Origin: Treponema sp.
GTDB taxonomy: Bacteria; Spirochaetota; Spirochaetia; Treponematales; Treponemataceae
Length of the DNA stretch: 64,000 nucleotides
Reading direction: 5' to 3'
Assembly: GCA_017935745.1 (NCBI GenBank)
Contig: JAGBGX010000017.1
Coordinates: 124,001-188,000, forward strand
Each line of letters begins with the position of its first letter. Position 1 is the stretch's first letter. Both the position numbers and the translations under genes were made by a program. The notes beneath the pieces are model-generated. The model was not told the DNA's origin. It ran no database searches and saw only the letters and a program-made list of their open reading frames with translations. Below are positions 23,547 to 33,292 of the stretch, one piece after another.

Positions 23547-24218
23547 CTACAGCAACAGGCAGCTTTTTTCAATTTCAAAAATGAAAAAAATCCCGGGAAA
23601 AAGCAACAGTTGCGCAACAGAAGCCATGCAGCGGACTGTGCCGAAGGCGTTCTTTCCTCCCCTGTTCTGCCGATATGCTCTCCTTGCAAAAATCAGCCTA
23701 AACACAGTCCGCACAAACGGCTGAATGAAAAAGAGCTGCGTAAAAAACGCGAACGGAAAGTTGAAGCACACGAGCCTGAGCCAGTTTGCAAGAAGCGTCA
23801 ATACATTAAATGAATGACAAGAATACGGATAGTAAAGAACCGCGGCAATCAGGCTCATGGACGGACACATCAGGGCGGCTGTAGCGCAGATGACTGCTGT
23901 TTCAAAAATCACTGGATGTGTTTCACACGGATTGAACACTCTGGCTGCAAGGCGGAACGACACGGGGCTTCCCATGACGCATTCAAGCAGATAGGCAAAG
24001 CAGAATTCAACAGCCACAATTCCCCAGACAGGAACACGGCGGCCGAACAGCTCAACTCCGCCAAGCGCGCGGATCGCTCCCAGCACAGAATCCTGCCCGG
24101 AAACCTGCATGAGCAGGCTTCCGTTCACCACATACAGGCTGAAAAAAACGTAGGCGTGAACAGTAATCACAACGGTAATCAGAGCAAAAATCATTCTCTG
24201 AATCTGATTCTCAGGCAT
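23547..24218 (-). CDS. DUF2798 family membrane protein
   Basis: I place the start at ATG 24218 (223 aa) after GGAGGAAGAAAA; a much longer open frame continues upstream over the ABC-F gene but has no start signal. The protein has about five membrane segments. Two similar units are visible: QRMIFALITVVITVHAYVFFSLYVVNG, then PVIFETAVICATAALMCPSMSLIAAVLYYPY, the DUF2798 pattern in clostridial and spirochetal proteins. The end is basic (LIFARRAYRQNRGGK). Function is unknown. Its promoter at 24377-24405 gives an unusually long leader of about 150 nt. Confidence 0.7.
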   Translation of the reverse strand: MPENQIQRMIFALITVVITVHAYVFFSLYVVNGSLLMQVSGQDSVLGAIRALGGVELFGRRVPVWGIVAVEFCFAYLLECVMGSPVSFRLAARVFNPCETHPVIFETAVICATAALMCPSMSLIAAVLYYPYSCHSFNVLTLLANWLRLVCFNFPFAFFTQLFFIQPFVRTVFRLIFARRAYRQNRGGKNAFGTVRCMASVAQLLLFPGIFFIFEIEKSCLLL

Positions 24219-24376
24219 TTTTTCTTCCTCCGTAAAGCTGAAAAAACAGCAGGCTTCAGAAGGCAAAATGACCGCTGAACACCGCTGCGCATTTCCAGCA
24301 AAAAAACGATGTTCCGTAATCAGATTTATATGAAGATTTTCTTCAACACATGTGTCGTTTACATCAAGATTGAAAA

Positions 24377-24405
24377 AGTATATCAGATAAAAAAAAGAAG
24401 CGCAA
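24377..24405 (-). promoter_or_regulatory. promoter of DUF2798 gene with long leader
   Basis: On the minus strand TTGCGC (24405-24400), a 17-bp spacer and TATACT (24382-24377). The leader to ATG 24218 is about 150 nt and contains a perfect ACACATGTGT palindrome; I recognise no riboswitch in it. Confidence 0.55.
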
Positions 24406-24492
24406 GAAACTGATGCGGAAAAACGGACATAAAAATCCGGTGCGCAGGAAAAATGCAGTTCCGCAAAGCTGAAATTCCTGCGGGCGTGCATC

Positions 24493-26478
24493 CTACGGCT
24501 CGCTTTTTTGCTGCAGGCTTGACGCAACAGCTTCCCACTGTGCGGACAGCGATTCAATTTCTGCTGAAACAGCCTCGAGCTTTTTTTGAACAGCGCGGAT
24601 TTTTTCTCCGCTGGAATACACCTGCGGATCTGCCATCTGGCTTTCAAGGCCGGCCTTTTCATCTTCCTTTTGGAAAATGAGGGACTCAAGGCGCTCAGCT
24701 TCCCGCTCAGCCTTCCGCCGCTCAGACGCAGCCCGCTTCTGCTCTTCCCAGGAAATTTTCGCTGCGCCCGCAGTTTCCTTCCTGGGCAGAGGCTTTTCAG
24801 CAGCGGGAACGCTTTTTTTCTGAGATGCTGCCGTCCCGAATGAAAACGCGCCGACTGTGCCGTTCCGCTCGTCTTCAAGACGCTGCATATAATACGCGTA
24901 ATCTCCCGGAAACAGCCTGAACGCTCCCGGCTGAAGCTCAAGGACGCGCGTTGCAAGGCTTTCGATAAAGCCGCGGTCATGGCTTACAAAAATCACCGTT
25001 CCGCCGAAATCCGTGAGAGCTTCCAGAAGAACGTCCTTTGAGTGCATGTCAAGATGATTTGTCGGCTCGTCAAGCACAAGCAGATTCACCGGGCGCAGCA
25101 AAAGCTCAAGCAGCGCAATGCGGCTCTTTTCTCCGCCGGACAGAACATCAATGCTTTTATACACATCGTCCCCGCGGAACAAAAACGCGCCGAGCATATC
25201 GCGCAGCTTCGGAACAAGCTCAAGCGGCGCATTCCGCTCAAGGCGGTCAAGAACCGTTTCGCTCCCGGTGATTTTTTCCGCGCTGTCCTGGGAAAAGTAG
25301 CCGGCTGTCACACCGCTTCCCAGCCTGACTGTTCCTGAATAGTCTGTGTCTATGCCCGCGATAATTCTCAGCAGCGTTGACTTTCCGGCGCCGTTCCGTC
25401 CGGCAACAACAAGCCGCTCGTTTTTTTCGACAACCGCATCAAGACTGCTGATGATATTTTTTCCGCCGCCGTAGCTTTTGCAGACCTTGTCAAGAGTCAG
25501 CACAATCTGCCCGGAATGGGGAGCCGGAGGAAATGTGAAATGAATTTTTTTCAGGCTCTCAGGAATTTCAATTTTATTTTCGAGGATTTTGTCAAGATGC
25601 TTCTGCCTGTCCTGCGCCTGAGCCGCCTTTGTCGCCTTATAGCCGAAACGGCGGATAAAATCCTCAAGGTGCTGAATTTCCTGCTGCTGCTGTTCGTATG
25701 AAGCAATCAGGGTGTCAAGCTCTGTTTTTCTGACCGCCTCATAATGGGTGAAATTTCCCGGATACCGCTTCAGCTCCCCGTTGAAAAGCTCGTACACTTC
25801 GCAAACCGTATGATCAAGAAAATAACGGTCGTGGCTCACCAGCAGAAATCCGCCGCGGAATTCGCACAGAAACTGTTCAAGCCAGTTCCGCGCCTCCAAG
25901 TCAAGGTAGTTTGTCGGCTCGTCGAGCAGCAGGATGTCCGGGCCGCACATCAGCGCCTTTGCAAGCGCAATCCGCATCTGCCAGCCGCCGGAAAAAGATT
26001 CCGTCTGCCTGATAAAATCTTCGCGTGAAAAGCCAAGCCCGAGCAGCACCTGCTCAGCCGCAGCTTCCCGCCGGTACCAGCCGCTTTCTTCAAGCCGCGC
26101 AAGCAGCTGCGCCTGCTCCTCTGCAAGCCGCTGTGAATTGTGCGGATTTGACTTCAAGACATCGCCAATGCTGTCAATTTTCCTCTGAATCTCATAGCCC
26201 CACTCAAAGGCCTTGTCGCACTCTTCCTTCAAAGTACAGCCGGAATGTACAAGCCCGCTTTGCGGAAGGTACGCAATCCGCGCGTCCTTCTGGGCAAGCC
26301 GCTCCCCGGAATCAGGCTGCACAATTCCCGCCATGATTTTTATCAGCGTGGACTTTCCGGCGCCGTTTGCTCCCGTAAGCGCAGCCTTTGTTCCTGCCTG
26401 AAGATTGACAGAAACATTCCTGAGAATATCCCGGTCTGCAAAAGAAAGCGAAACCTTTGAAAACTGCACAAAAGCCAT
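24493..26478 (-). CDS. ABC-F family ATP-binding protein (YdiF/Uup-like)
   Basis: The 661-aa protein (start ATG 26478 after GAGGTGCAG) has two ABC domains: GANGAGKST and GRNGAGKST Walker A, FSGGWQMRIALAKAL and LSGGEKSRIALLELL signatures, and LLLDEPTNYLD and LVLDEPTNHLD Walker B. A linker of charged helices with FIRRFGYKATKAAQAQDR lies between them. The C-terminal 110 residues are a charged coiled coil (SWEEQKRAASERRKAEREAERLESL). This matches the YdiF/ABCF3-like branch, which acts on the ribosome. A role in antibiotic protection cannot be read from sequence. It lies 7 nt after the lipoprotein gene and is co-transcribed with it. Confidence 0.88.
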   Translation of the reverse strand: MAFVQFSKVSLSFADRDILRNVSVNLQAGTKAALTGANGAGKSTLIKIMAGIVQPDSGERLAQKDARIAYLPQSGLVHSGCTLKEECDKAFEWGYEIQRKIDSIGDVLKSNPHNSQRLAEEQAQLLARLEESGWYRREAAAEQVLLGLGFSREDFIRQTESFSGGWQMRIALAKALMCGPDILLLDEPTNYLDLEARNWLEQFLCEFRGGFLLVSHDRYFLDHTVCEVYELFNGELKRYPGNFTHYEAVRKTELDTLIASYEQQQQEIQHLEDFIRRFGYKATKAAQAQDRQKHLDKILENKIEIPESLKKIHFTFPPAPHSGQIVLTLDKVCKSYGGGKNIISSLDAVVEKNERLVVAGRNGAGKSTLLRIIAGIDTDYSGTVRLGSGVTAGYFSQDSAEKITGSETVLDRLERNAPLELVPKLRDMLGAFLFRGDDVYKSIDVLSGGEKSRIALLELLLRPVNLLVLDEPTNHLDMHSKDVLLEALTDFGGTVIFVSHDRGFIESLATRVLELQPGAFRLFPGDYAYYMQRLEDERNGTVGAFSFGTAASQKKSVPAAEKPLPRKETAGAAKISWEEQKRAASERRKAEREAERLESLIFQKEDEKAGLESQMADPQVYSSGEKIRAVQKKLEAVSAEIESLSAQWEAVASSLQQKSEP

Positions 26479-26485
26479 CTGCACC

Positions 26486-27820
26486 TCAGTTCTGGAAAAA
26501 CAGGACGATAGAATTCGCAGGAAGAGACACTGCCGGGATGTTTCTCCCGGTGACGCTGTCAGTCCGGCCGTACACCTTTGCATACGCCATGCGCAGCCCG
26601 TTCACTTCCTTCTTATACAGAAAATTCACTTCCCGGTCGCCGTTCTCAAAATGGAATGTCAGCACGCCGTCCCATGCCGATTTCAGCGTTCCGTCAGGGA
26701 AGTACTTGATTTCAACCAGGCCGGAGCCTCTTGCCTTTGCGGGAATCACGCCGGGAACAAGGCGGCTGAACCCTGTCCACTGGAACATATTTCCGTCGTT
26801 GAATGACAACGTTCCGTAGCTGCCGCTTTTAAAGTCCGGGCCGAGCGACTGAACTGACTTGTACTGACGCTGCCTTCTGCTGCGCTCTGAAGAAATCAGC
26901 TCTTCAATTTTTTCATCTTCCCCGAGGGAAATGAAGCTGTACGACTTGGGCTTGCCGGAGCTGTCAGTATATTTTACGACAATATAGTCCCGGCTGCGCA
27001 CAAACACTTCGACTGGGGCACCTTCGATCTTATATTCGCCGGAATCCGCCTTTATGAATTCGCCGTATGGAAAGCTTGCCGTCACATTCGGCAGGCTGAT
27101 TTTCACCGTCCCAGAAGCAAAGCCCGTGTCGAATCCGTAGCCTGGAACAACAGACTCAAGATCAATCTGCTTTCTTGCAATCATTGGCCGGTAATAGTCA
27201 GGGTAATACCACGGCACAGCAAGAAGGGCTTCAAGCGTTTCATCCTTTTCCTGCACTTCCGCTGACTCAGCTCCCGCGCCGTATGTTCCGTCAGGATTCA
27301 TCTTGAACGCACGCAGATTGTAGCTGAAGCACCAGCCTTTTGTTCCGTCGCCGGTCAGGACATACAGCCATTCGCCCGGAAGCTCAACGCCGCCAGTCGC
27401 GGGCGCAATGCCTTCGCCTGAATGCAGCGTCCTGATCACTTCATTCTTGCGCAGCCGGTACACCTGTTTTGAAGCATTCTGGCTTTCTTCCCTGATTGGA
27501 AGCCCGTCAAAGGCGCACGCGGCGTACATTCCGCTGTACTCTGAATAAAGGGCGGCGTGCCTGAACGCCCGGGATTTTTTTTCAGGCTCGGAAAGCTTCC
27601 AGAGAGGCACTTCGATTTTTTCATCAGAGCCGGGAACCCCGATGACATACACTTTTGAAATATTTGACTTTACATACACAGGAACAACAGTGCCGTCCTC
27701 GATTTCCTTTTCAGGAACATTCCACAGAAGGACGCTGTAGCCTATTATGCCGGAACATGACGTGCATAAAAACAGAGCCGCAGAAAAAAAACAGGCGGCA
27801 GACAGTCTGAATCGTTTCAT
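26486..27820 (-). CDS. treponemal lipoprotein with SH3-like domain
   Basis: The 444-aa protein has a signal peptide ending in a lipobox-like FLCTSC, so it is probably anchored at Cys22. Residues about 110-175 resemble a bacterial SH3 domain (VYRLRKNEVIRTLHSGEG, GEWLYVLTGDGTKGWCFSYNL), which in envelope proteins often binds cell-wall ligands. The rest has no domain I recognise. The C-terminal half is rich in beta-strand sequence (GTLSFNDGNMFQWTGFSRLV). It is first gene of a unit with the ABC-F protein. No Shine-Dalgarno site precedes the ATG, but a TATGAT hexamer ends 8 nt before it. Confidence 0.7.
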   Translation of the reverse strand: MKRFRLSAACFFSAALFLCTSCSGIIGYSVLLWNVPEKEIEDGTVVPVYVKSNISKVYVIGVPGSDEKIEVPLWKLSEPEKKSRAFRHAALYSEYSGMYAACAFDGLPIREESQNASKQVYRLRKNEVIRTLHSGEGIAPATGGVELPGEWLYVLTGDGTKGWCFSYNLRAFKMNPDGTYGAGAESAEVQEKDETLEALLAVPWYYPDYYRPMIARKQIDLESVVPGYGFDTGFASGTVKISLPNVTASFPYGEFIKADSGEYKIEGAPVEVFVRSRDYIVVKYTDSSGKPKSYSFISLGEDEKIEELISSERSRRQRQYKSVQSLGPDFKSGSYGTLSFNDGNMFQWTGFSRLVPGVIPAKARGSGLVEIKYFPDGTLKSAWDGVLTFHFENGDREVNFLYKKEVNGLRMAYAKVYGRTDSVTGRNIPAVSLPANSIVLFFQN

Positions 27821-27929
27821 ACGGAGCTATCATACTATATTTTTGCAGAAAATGCTACCGCACGCTCTTTATGCGGTTTTTGGCAACGGAATTTTATCTG
27901 AGCACGGAGCGAGAATTGGCAACGTTGAT

Positions 27930-27943
27930 ATGGAAAGTTCCAT
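27930..27943. promoter_or_regulatory. 14-bp palindrome upstream of pepF
   Basis: ATGGAA and TTCCAT arms are separated by AG. It lies 20 bp upstream of the pepF -35, a position suitable for a dimeric regulator. No binding protein can be named. Confidence 0.35.
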
Positions 27944-27962
27944 TGACAGTTCGTCTTCTACT

Positions 27963-27990
27963 TTTACACCGCGCGCTTTTATGCTACACT
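27963..27990 (+). promoter_or_regulatory. pepF promoter, apparently leaderless
   Basis: TTTACA (27963-27968), a 16-bp spacer and TACACT (27985-27990) end 7 nt before ATG 27998, which lacks a ribosome site. Confidence 0.55.
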
Positions 27991-27997
27991 TGAAAGC

Positions 27998-29794
27998 ATG
28001 AGCAATGAAACAATTCCAGTAAGAAAGGACGTCCCCGAAACAGACAAGTGGGACCTGACATCACTCTATGCTTCCGCACAAGAGTGGGAAGCCGACCTTG
28101 CGCGCATTCCGGGCCTCGCCTCCGCGCTCGCTTCATTCAAGGGAACGCTTTCACAAAGCGCGGAAACGCTTCTTGCCGCGCTTCATGCGGACGAAGCACT
28201 TGACCGCACAACTGAAAAAGTGTTCCATTACGCAAGCCTGCTCAGCTCCCAGGATCAGGGCGACAGCTCCGCGCAGGAAAAATACAGCCGCGCGCTCATG
28301 GCATACACACAGGCGCAGGCGCAGACAAGCTTTTACACGCCGGAGCTTCTTTCTATTCCTGATGAAAAAATAAACGCATGGATTGAACAGAGCGAATTCG
28401 ATGAATACCGGATCTACCTGAAAAAGCTGCTTCACATAAAGCCGTACACACTGAGCGAAAAAGAAGAGCGCATCCTTGCGCTCCAGTCAGAGTCAGGGCA
28501 GACGGCAAGCAACGCGTTTTCACTGCTCACCGATGTTGATCTTGACTTCGGAACAGTCGCTGTTGACGGAAAGCAGCTTCCGCTCACGCACAGCACATGG
28601 AGCGACTTCCTTGAAAGCCATGACCGCGCCGTGCGGAAAGAGGCGTATGAAAAATTCTACGGAACGTTTGAAAAGCACGCGAACACGCTGGCAGCCCTGT
28701 ACGCAGGCTCGGTGCAGAATGACATTTTCATTGCGCGCGCCCGCGGCTACAGCTCTTCCATGGAGGCGGCTCTCTACGGCGACAAAGTTCCCGCATCAGT
28801 CTACAGAAACCTGATTGACACCGTCCACAAGAATCTGGATCCGCTGCACAGATACTATTCCCTGCGGAAAAAAATTCTCGGCGTTGAAGAGCTGCGCCAC
28901 TACGATGTGTATGTTCCGCTTGTAAAATCAGTGAAGACAAACATCAGCTATGATGAGTCAGTTGAAATTGTACGCAACGCGCTTTCAGTCCTCGGCAGCG
29001 AATACACGGACACGCTGTGCAACGGACTGAAGAACGGCTGGACCGACCGCTACGAGAACAAGGGCAAGACAAGCGGCGCATTTTCTTCCGGCGCGTATGA
29101 CGGCTATCCGTACATCCTGCTCAACTACAAGGACACGTCCCTGCGCGATGTCTACACAATGGCGCACGAAGGCGGACACTCCATGCACTCATGGTACAGT
29201 GTGCGCAGCAATCCGTTCATGTGCTACAGCTACACGATTTTTGAAGCTGAAGTCGCCTCCACATTCAATGAAGAGCTTGTGTTCAAGTATCTTCTGAAAA
29301 ACGCGAAGGACCGCGGCATGCGGCTGTACCTGCTTGCCATGCACGCAAATGACATCCTTGCAACGCTCTACCGCCAGACAATGTTTGCTGAATTCGAGCT
29401 GAAGGCGCATGAAGCCGTGGAGAGCGGACAGCCGCTTTCCACCGATGTGCTGCGCGCCATGTACCGCACGCTCCTTGAGCAGTACTTCGGAAGCGAAATG
29501 CACTTTGAAAAGTCCAGCGACCTTGAAGGGCTCCGCATACCGCACTTCTACAACGCGTTCTACGTGTACAAGTACGCTACAGGAATCTCCGCCTCGCTTG
29601 CGCTTGCAAAGCGCGTCACTGAAGGAGGCGAAGCGGAGCGCGCTGACTACTTTGCGTTCCTCAAGTCCGGCGGCTCGCGCTACCCCATTGAAAGCCTCCG
29701 GGCCGCAGGCGTAGACATGGAGCGCACAGAGCCGGTGCAATCAGCCCTTGACACGTTCCGGGAAATCACGCAGCAGCTGGAAGCCGAGCTGTAG
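27998..29794 (+). CDS. pepF: oligoendopeptidase F (M3B metallopeptidase)
   Basis: The 598-aa cytoplasmic zinc peptidase has an N-terminal helical domain opening with VPETDKWDLTSLYAS. The M3 catalytic core carries HEGGH at residues 390-394 (TMAHEGGHSMHSWYS) and a downstream zinc-ligand Glu in FEAEVASTFNEEL. The late IPHFYNAFYVYKYATGISASLALA block is diagnostic of PepF. It cleaves short oligopeptides and fits a peptide-using anaerobe. Length equals the usual 600 aa. The ATG is 7 nt after a -10 and has no Shine-Dalgarno sequence. Monocistronic, divergent from the SH3-like lipoprotein gene, and followed by a 23-bp repeat array. Confidence 0.93.
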   Translation: MSNETIPVRKDVPETDKWDLTSLYASAQEWEADLARIPGLASALASFKGTLSQSAETLLAALHADEALDRTTEKVFHYASLLSSQDQGDSSAQEKYSRALMAYTQAQAQTSFYTPELLSIPDEKINAWIEQSEFDEYRIYLKKLLHIKPYTLSEKEERILALQSESGQTASNAFSLLTDVDLDFGTVAVDGKQLPLTHSTWSDFLESHDRAVRKEAYEKFYGTFEKHANTLAALYAGSVQNDIFIARARGYSSSMEAALYGDKVPASVYRNLIDTVHKNLDPLHRYYSLRKKILGVEELRHYDVYVPLVKSVKTNISYDESVEIVRNALSVLGSEYTDTLCNGLKNGWTDRYENKGKTSGAFSSGAYDGYPYILLNYKDTSLRDVYTMAHEGGHSMHSWYSVRSNPFMCYSYTIFEAEVASTFNEELVFKYLLKNAKDRGMRLYLLAMHANDILATLYRQTMFAEFELKAHEAVESGQPLSTDVLRAMYRTLLEQYFGSEMHFEKSSDLEGLRIPHFYNAFYVYKYATGISASLALAKRVTEGGEAERADYFAFLKSGGSRYPIESLRAAGVDMERTEPVQSALDTFREITQQLEAEL

Positions 29795-29867
29795 CAGGAC
29801 AAAAAAAGCCGGGCTGCCCCGGCAACAATAAGCAAACACATCTTTCAAGCAACTTTTGACCGCAGAC

Positions 29868-30005
29868 CTGCACAGCCCAATGTGACAGAGTTGCACAGCA
29901 TAGTGTAATAGAGCTGCACAGCATAGTGTGCGGGTGCCGCTCAGCATACAGTCCGCCTCCGGGACACTATGTTGTCCCTGTACGGGACAGCATAGTGTCC
30001 GTCAC
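29868..30005. repeat. six-unit degenerate 23-bp tandem repeat with a 17-bp stem hairpin
   Basis: Units of exactly 23 bp start at 29868, 29891, 29914, 29937, 29960 and 29983; the best-kept core is CAGCATAGTGT (units 2, 3 and 6). Units 5 and 6 face each other, so 29962-29978 pairs with 29984-30000 over 17 bp (one G-U) around a 5-nt loop. The array fills the gap between convergent pepF and the OmpA/Ig gene. A terminator or protein-binding role is possible. The remaining bases of this gap show nothing else. Confidence 0.85.
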
Positions 30006-30081
30006 TCCGTCATCATGCTCCGGCGGACACCGGAGGCAAAGCCTTTTCTTTCTCTAAAGATGCACAAAAAGCGTGTTGCAA

Positions 30082-33000
30082 CTACTTTTCAAGGATAAAC
30101 TCAACCCGCCTGTTTTTCCAGTTCACGGAGCTGTCCTTGCGGTCCGCCACAGGCTCAGTTCCTCCCTTGCCTTCCACAGAAAGCCGGGAAGCGCTTACGC
30201 CCATTTTTACCAGCCGCTCCTTCACATAGTCTGCGCGCTGCTGAGAAAGCGGAATAAGCGCCTTGCCCCACACGCCTTCCTCCGTTTCCTCTGCCGCATT
30301 GTCCGAAGTCCTGTTTGCATGTCCCGCAACAGTAACCTTGTAGTCCTTGAATTTCTTCAGGATTTCAGAAACACGCTTGAGCACCCGCACATTGTTGTCA
30401 GCCTGCGCCTGCGTGATTCCTGCCTTCACAACGTTCCCGTCCGCATCAAGAACGCGCACACCAAAGTCAGCCTCGTTGCTTCTGAATATGATTGAAGGAA
30501 TCTGCATCTTAAGCTTGTTTCCGTCGCGCACAACAAGCACATCAACGCTTATCACGCCGGTCACAACGCTCTTCATTCCAAGGTCATCATTCGCTTCAAA
30601 TTCAAACGGATAGTCTTCCGCCGACTGCACAAGCTCGCCGTTGTTTCCGCGGCCGTCCCACACAATCCGCTCGGTGATAGAAGACTTTCCGCCAGTCTTC
30701 CAGAACGGCTTTCCGTTTCTGTCCTTGACGGTGAACGACCAGCTCTTAAGCCCTGCCAGCGTTCCGCACTTGAGCTGCACAAACAGATCGTCATCGTTGC
30801 CGTCATTGTCCGGGCTGAAATACTTGGGCGAGGTCTTCACTGAAAGAACCGGCGGCTTTGCTGTGCAGATGAACGGGCCGGAAGAAGCCTGCGTTGCATT
30901 TCCTTTTTCATACAGTATGGAAAGCCTGCCGCGGAATGTTCCCTCGGCGCTTTTTCCGTCAGCAGCATCCCCTGCCCATGTTATCACGGACGGAAGAGGA
31001 TCCTGCGTTCCGCCGGAAAACTGCTTTACAGACGCATCGGCCGAATCAACAACATCGAATTTCCATGAGGCGATTCCTTCAGTCACAGCAACCTTCAGAT
31101 TGAATTTCTGGCTGTCAAGGAATCCGTCATTATTCGGAGAAATGCCCTTGTACGCCGCGGTCACAAAGGCGCTTACCGGCCGGGCATCCAGCGTTATGCC
31201 GGAAACAGATGCAGAGCCGGAATTTCCCGCCGCATCCCGCGAAAAGAGAACCACGGAATACATGCCGTTTTCAGCCTTGTTTCCGTTGTCGTCAGTGCCG
31301 TCCCATGAAAAGCCGGCGGCCGCGCTGTTGTTCCACACAAATGTCTTTACCGTAGCGTTGCGCGCATTTCTGATTTCAGCAGTCCACTTTGCCTCGGAAG
31401 AGCAGCTTTCAACATTCACCGGAACTGTCTGCCTGCTGCTTACGCCGTCCGGGGAAAAAGCTTTGTACGGAACTGAAATTGCCGCTGACGGTGCAACTGT
31501 GTCAAGGACAAATTCCTGGCTGACGGCTTCGGCTTCAGTGCCGCTTTTCGCTACAGTCCGCGCAGAAACAACATACACGCCGTCGCTGCACTTTTCCCCG
31601 CTGTCAGATATTCCGTCCCACACAAAGGACGAAGGAATCGCTGCGCTGCCGGAATACGTCTTTACAGCCGCGCCGTCCTTTTTCAGAATCTTCACTTCAT
31701 ACGAGCTGATTCCGCTTGAAGCCTTTGCAGCAGGAGTGACAGTGACGGTATCCTGGACGCCGTTGCCGTCCGGCGAGAATGCAGCCGGGCTTACAGAAAC
31801 GGCAAGCTCCGTCCTGCTTGTGTCAAGCGTAAATTCCTTTGTCTCAAAAGTGCCGCTGTTTCCGGCAAGCTCTGTAACCGAAAGCACATAGCGATACCTT
31901 CCGTCCGGGGCAAAGCGGCCGCTTCCATCAAGTCCGTCCCATTCCACTGTATTCGGAAGGGAATTTTCAAAGCTGAATTCCTTTACGGCTGCGCCAGTCT
32001 GTGCGTTGACAATCGTTCCAGTCCAGAGCTTTTCACCTGTGTACGAAGGCTCTGGAAGCGCACGCTGGGAAATGGAAAGCACATTCTTTCCGTTAAACAC
32101 TGTGTTTTCAGGAAGCGAAACTTCCGCCTTCGGAGGCTCGTTGTCAAGGACAAATACCGGGGAATAGGCAGGCTCCGGCTCATATCCGTTCAGATAGCGC
32201 GCCGTAACTTTTGCCCGGTACTCACCGTCCGCAAGGACCGCCCCGGAACTGCTTCTTCCGTCAAAAACAAATTCGGAAGGCGGATTTGTTCTTCCTGACT
32301 TTGAATAGTACGATGTTTCGTCCTTTTTTCCGACAATATCAATGCTCCACTCCGTCAGCGAATTCACGCTTGCCGCAGGAGACGGAATTGCAATGCCGAA
32401 CCTGACTGTCTTCCGCTGTTCAGCAACGCTTCCCTTCGGGGCAGGAGAAAAATACCGTGAGCCGGCAATGAAAACCGCAGTCTCCGGCTTTTCCGCAGAA
32501 AAAATGATGTTTGAAAGCCCCTGCACTGACGTGTTTCCGGCGCGGTCTGTGGAAGCAATTTCATAGCTGTACACTCCGTCCGGCACAATCATTTTCTTTT
32601 CATCAGTGCCGTTCCATTCAATGTCAAGCGGCGCGGCATTTTCCCATTTGTACGAGCGCACAACAGCGCCGTTTTCATCAGTAATCCGCGCAGTCCACAA
32701 ATCTTCAGCAGAGCCAGTCTGCCGTATCTTTAAAACCGCCTTGCTTCCCTCTCCGAAAATTTTCTCCGCTCCTTCAAGCGGCGCAACAACAGCTTCCGGC
32801 GGCGTATTGTCAACAACAACCTGCATCCGCGATGTTGAAGCTGTGTTTCCGTTGTCGTCAGCAGCTGTAAACTGATAATAGTACGTGCCGTCAGGCGCAA
32901 GGGAGCCGTCGTCAAGAAATCCGTTCCACACAATTTCAGCAGGAACAGCAACACTCTGCTTTGGAGTGGCAATCGACTTTGCCAATGATTTAAGTGTAAG

Positions 33001-33249
33001 CTTAGAAGGAAGCGAAATCTTGTTGCTGATAGTCCGCACAACTTCGCCCGCTTCATTTGTAATAATGAAATTCCATTCAGTCACATACCGCTTTTCACGG
33101 ACTTTCAGCGGCACCACAAGGCTGTCCTGAACTCCGTCATTGTTCGGCGAAATATATATAGTTCCCGGCTCTGCAACTGCCGCAGGAGCCGCAAGCCCCA
33201 GCGAAAACGATGCCAGAATTCCAAGAAAATTCCTTCTGCTTTTTTTCAT
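30082..33249 (-). CDS. exported OmpA-domain protein with many FlgD-like Ig repeats
   Basis: The 1055-aa protein starts at ATG 33249 (GGAG 8 nt upstream) with a basic signal peptide ending near AVAEP. The body repeats two alternating motifs. One is a calcium-loop-like YISPNNDGVQD / FSPDGNGVQD / FSPDNDGNDD. The other is a FlgD-Ig-like VWNGxxDDGxxxPDGTYxYxxxAxDxAGN. I count at least eight modules. The C-terminal 110 residues are an OmpA/MotB peptidoglycan-binding domain (VTVAGHANRTS, LSQQRADYVKERL, NRRVEFIL). A rod reaching from peptidoglycan towards the surface is likely. It is 43 nt downstream of a barrel gene, its probable partner. Confidence 0.85.
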   Translation of the reverse strand: MKKSRRNFLGILASFSLGLAAPAAVAEPGTIYISPNNDGVQDSLVVPLKVREKRYVTEWNFIITNEAGEVVRTISNKISLPSKLTLKSLAKSIATPKQSVAVPAEIVWNGFLDDGSLAPDGTYYYQFTAADDNGNTASTSRMQVVVDNTPPEAVVAPLEGAEKIFGEGSKAVLKIRQTGSAEDLWTARITDENGAVVRSYKWENAAPLDIEWNGTDEKKMIVPDGVYSYEIASTDRAGNTSVQGLSNIIFSAEKPETAVFIAGSRYFSPAPKGSVAEQRKTVRFGIAIPSPAASVNSLTEWSIDIVGKKDETSYYSKSGRTNPPSEFVFDGRSSSGAVLADGEYRAKVTARYLNGYEPEPAYSPVFVLDNEPPKAEVSLPENTVFNGKNVLSISQRALPEPSYTGEKLWTGTIVNAQTGAAVKEFSFENSLPNTVEWDGLDGSGRFAPDGRYRYVLSVTELAGNSGTFETKEFTLDTSRTELAVSVSPAAFSPDGNGVQDTVTVTPAAKASSGISSYEVKILKKDGAAVKTYSGSAAIPSSFVWDGISDSGEKCSDGVYVVSARTVAKSGTEAEAVSQEFVLDTVAPSAAISVPYKAFSPDGVSSRQTVPVNVESCSSEAKWTAEIRNARNATVKTFVWNNSAAAGFSWDGTDDNGNKAENGMYSVVLFSRDAAGNSGSASVSGITLDARPVSAFVTAAYKGISPNNDGFLDSQKFNLKVAVTEGIASWKFDVVDSADASVKQFSGGTQDPLPSVITWAGDAADGKSAEGTFRGRLSILYEKGNATQASSGPFICTAKPPVLSVKTSPKYFSPDNDGNDDDLFVQLKCGTLAGLKSWSFTVKDRNGKPFWKTGGKSSITERIVWDGRGNNGELVQSAEDYPFEFEANDDLGMKSVVTGVISVDVLVVRDGNKLKMQIPSIIFRSNEADFGVRVLDADGNVVKAGITQAQADNNVRVLKRVSEILKKFKDYKVTVAGHANRTSDNAAEETEEGVWGKALIPLSQQRADYVKERLVKMGVSASRLSVEGKGGTEPVADRKDSSVNWKNRRVEFILEK

Positions 33250-33292
33250 CACATGCTCCGGTTTCAAGGCGCACAACAGCGCCCGCCGCGGC

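Noticed and set aside
24219-24980. N-terminal extension of the DUF2798 frame to 477 residues
   Set aside because: The extra 254 codons run antisense to the ABC-F gene, show arginine/serine-rich shadow composition and have no start signal; GGAGG marks ATG 24218.
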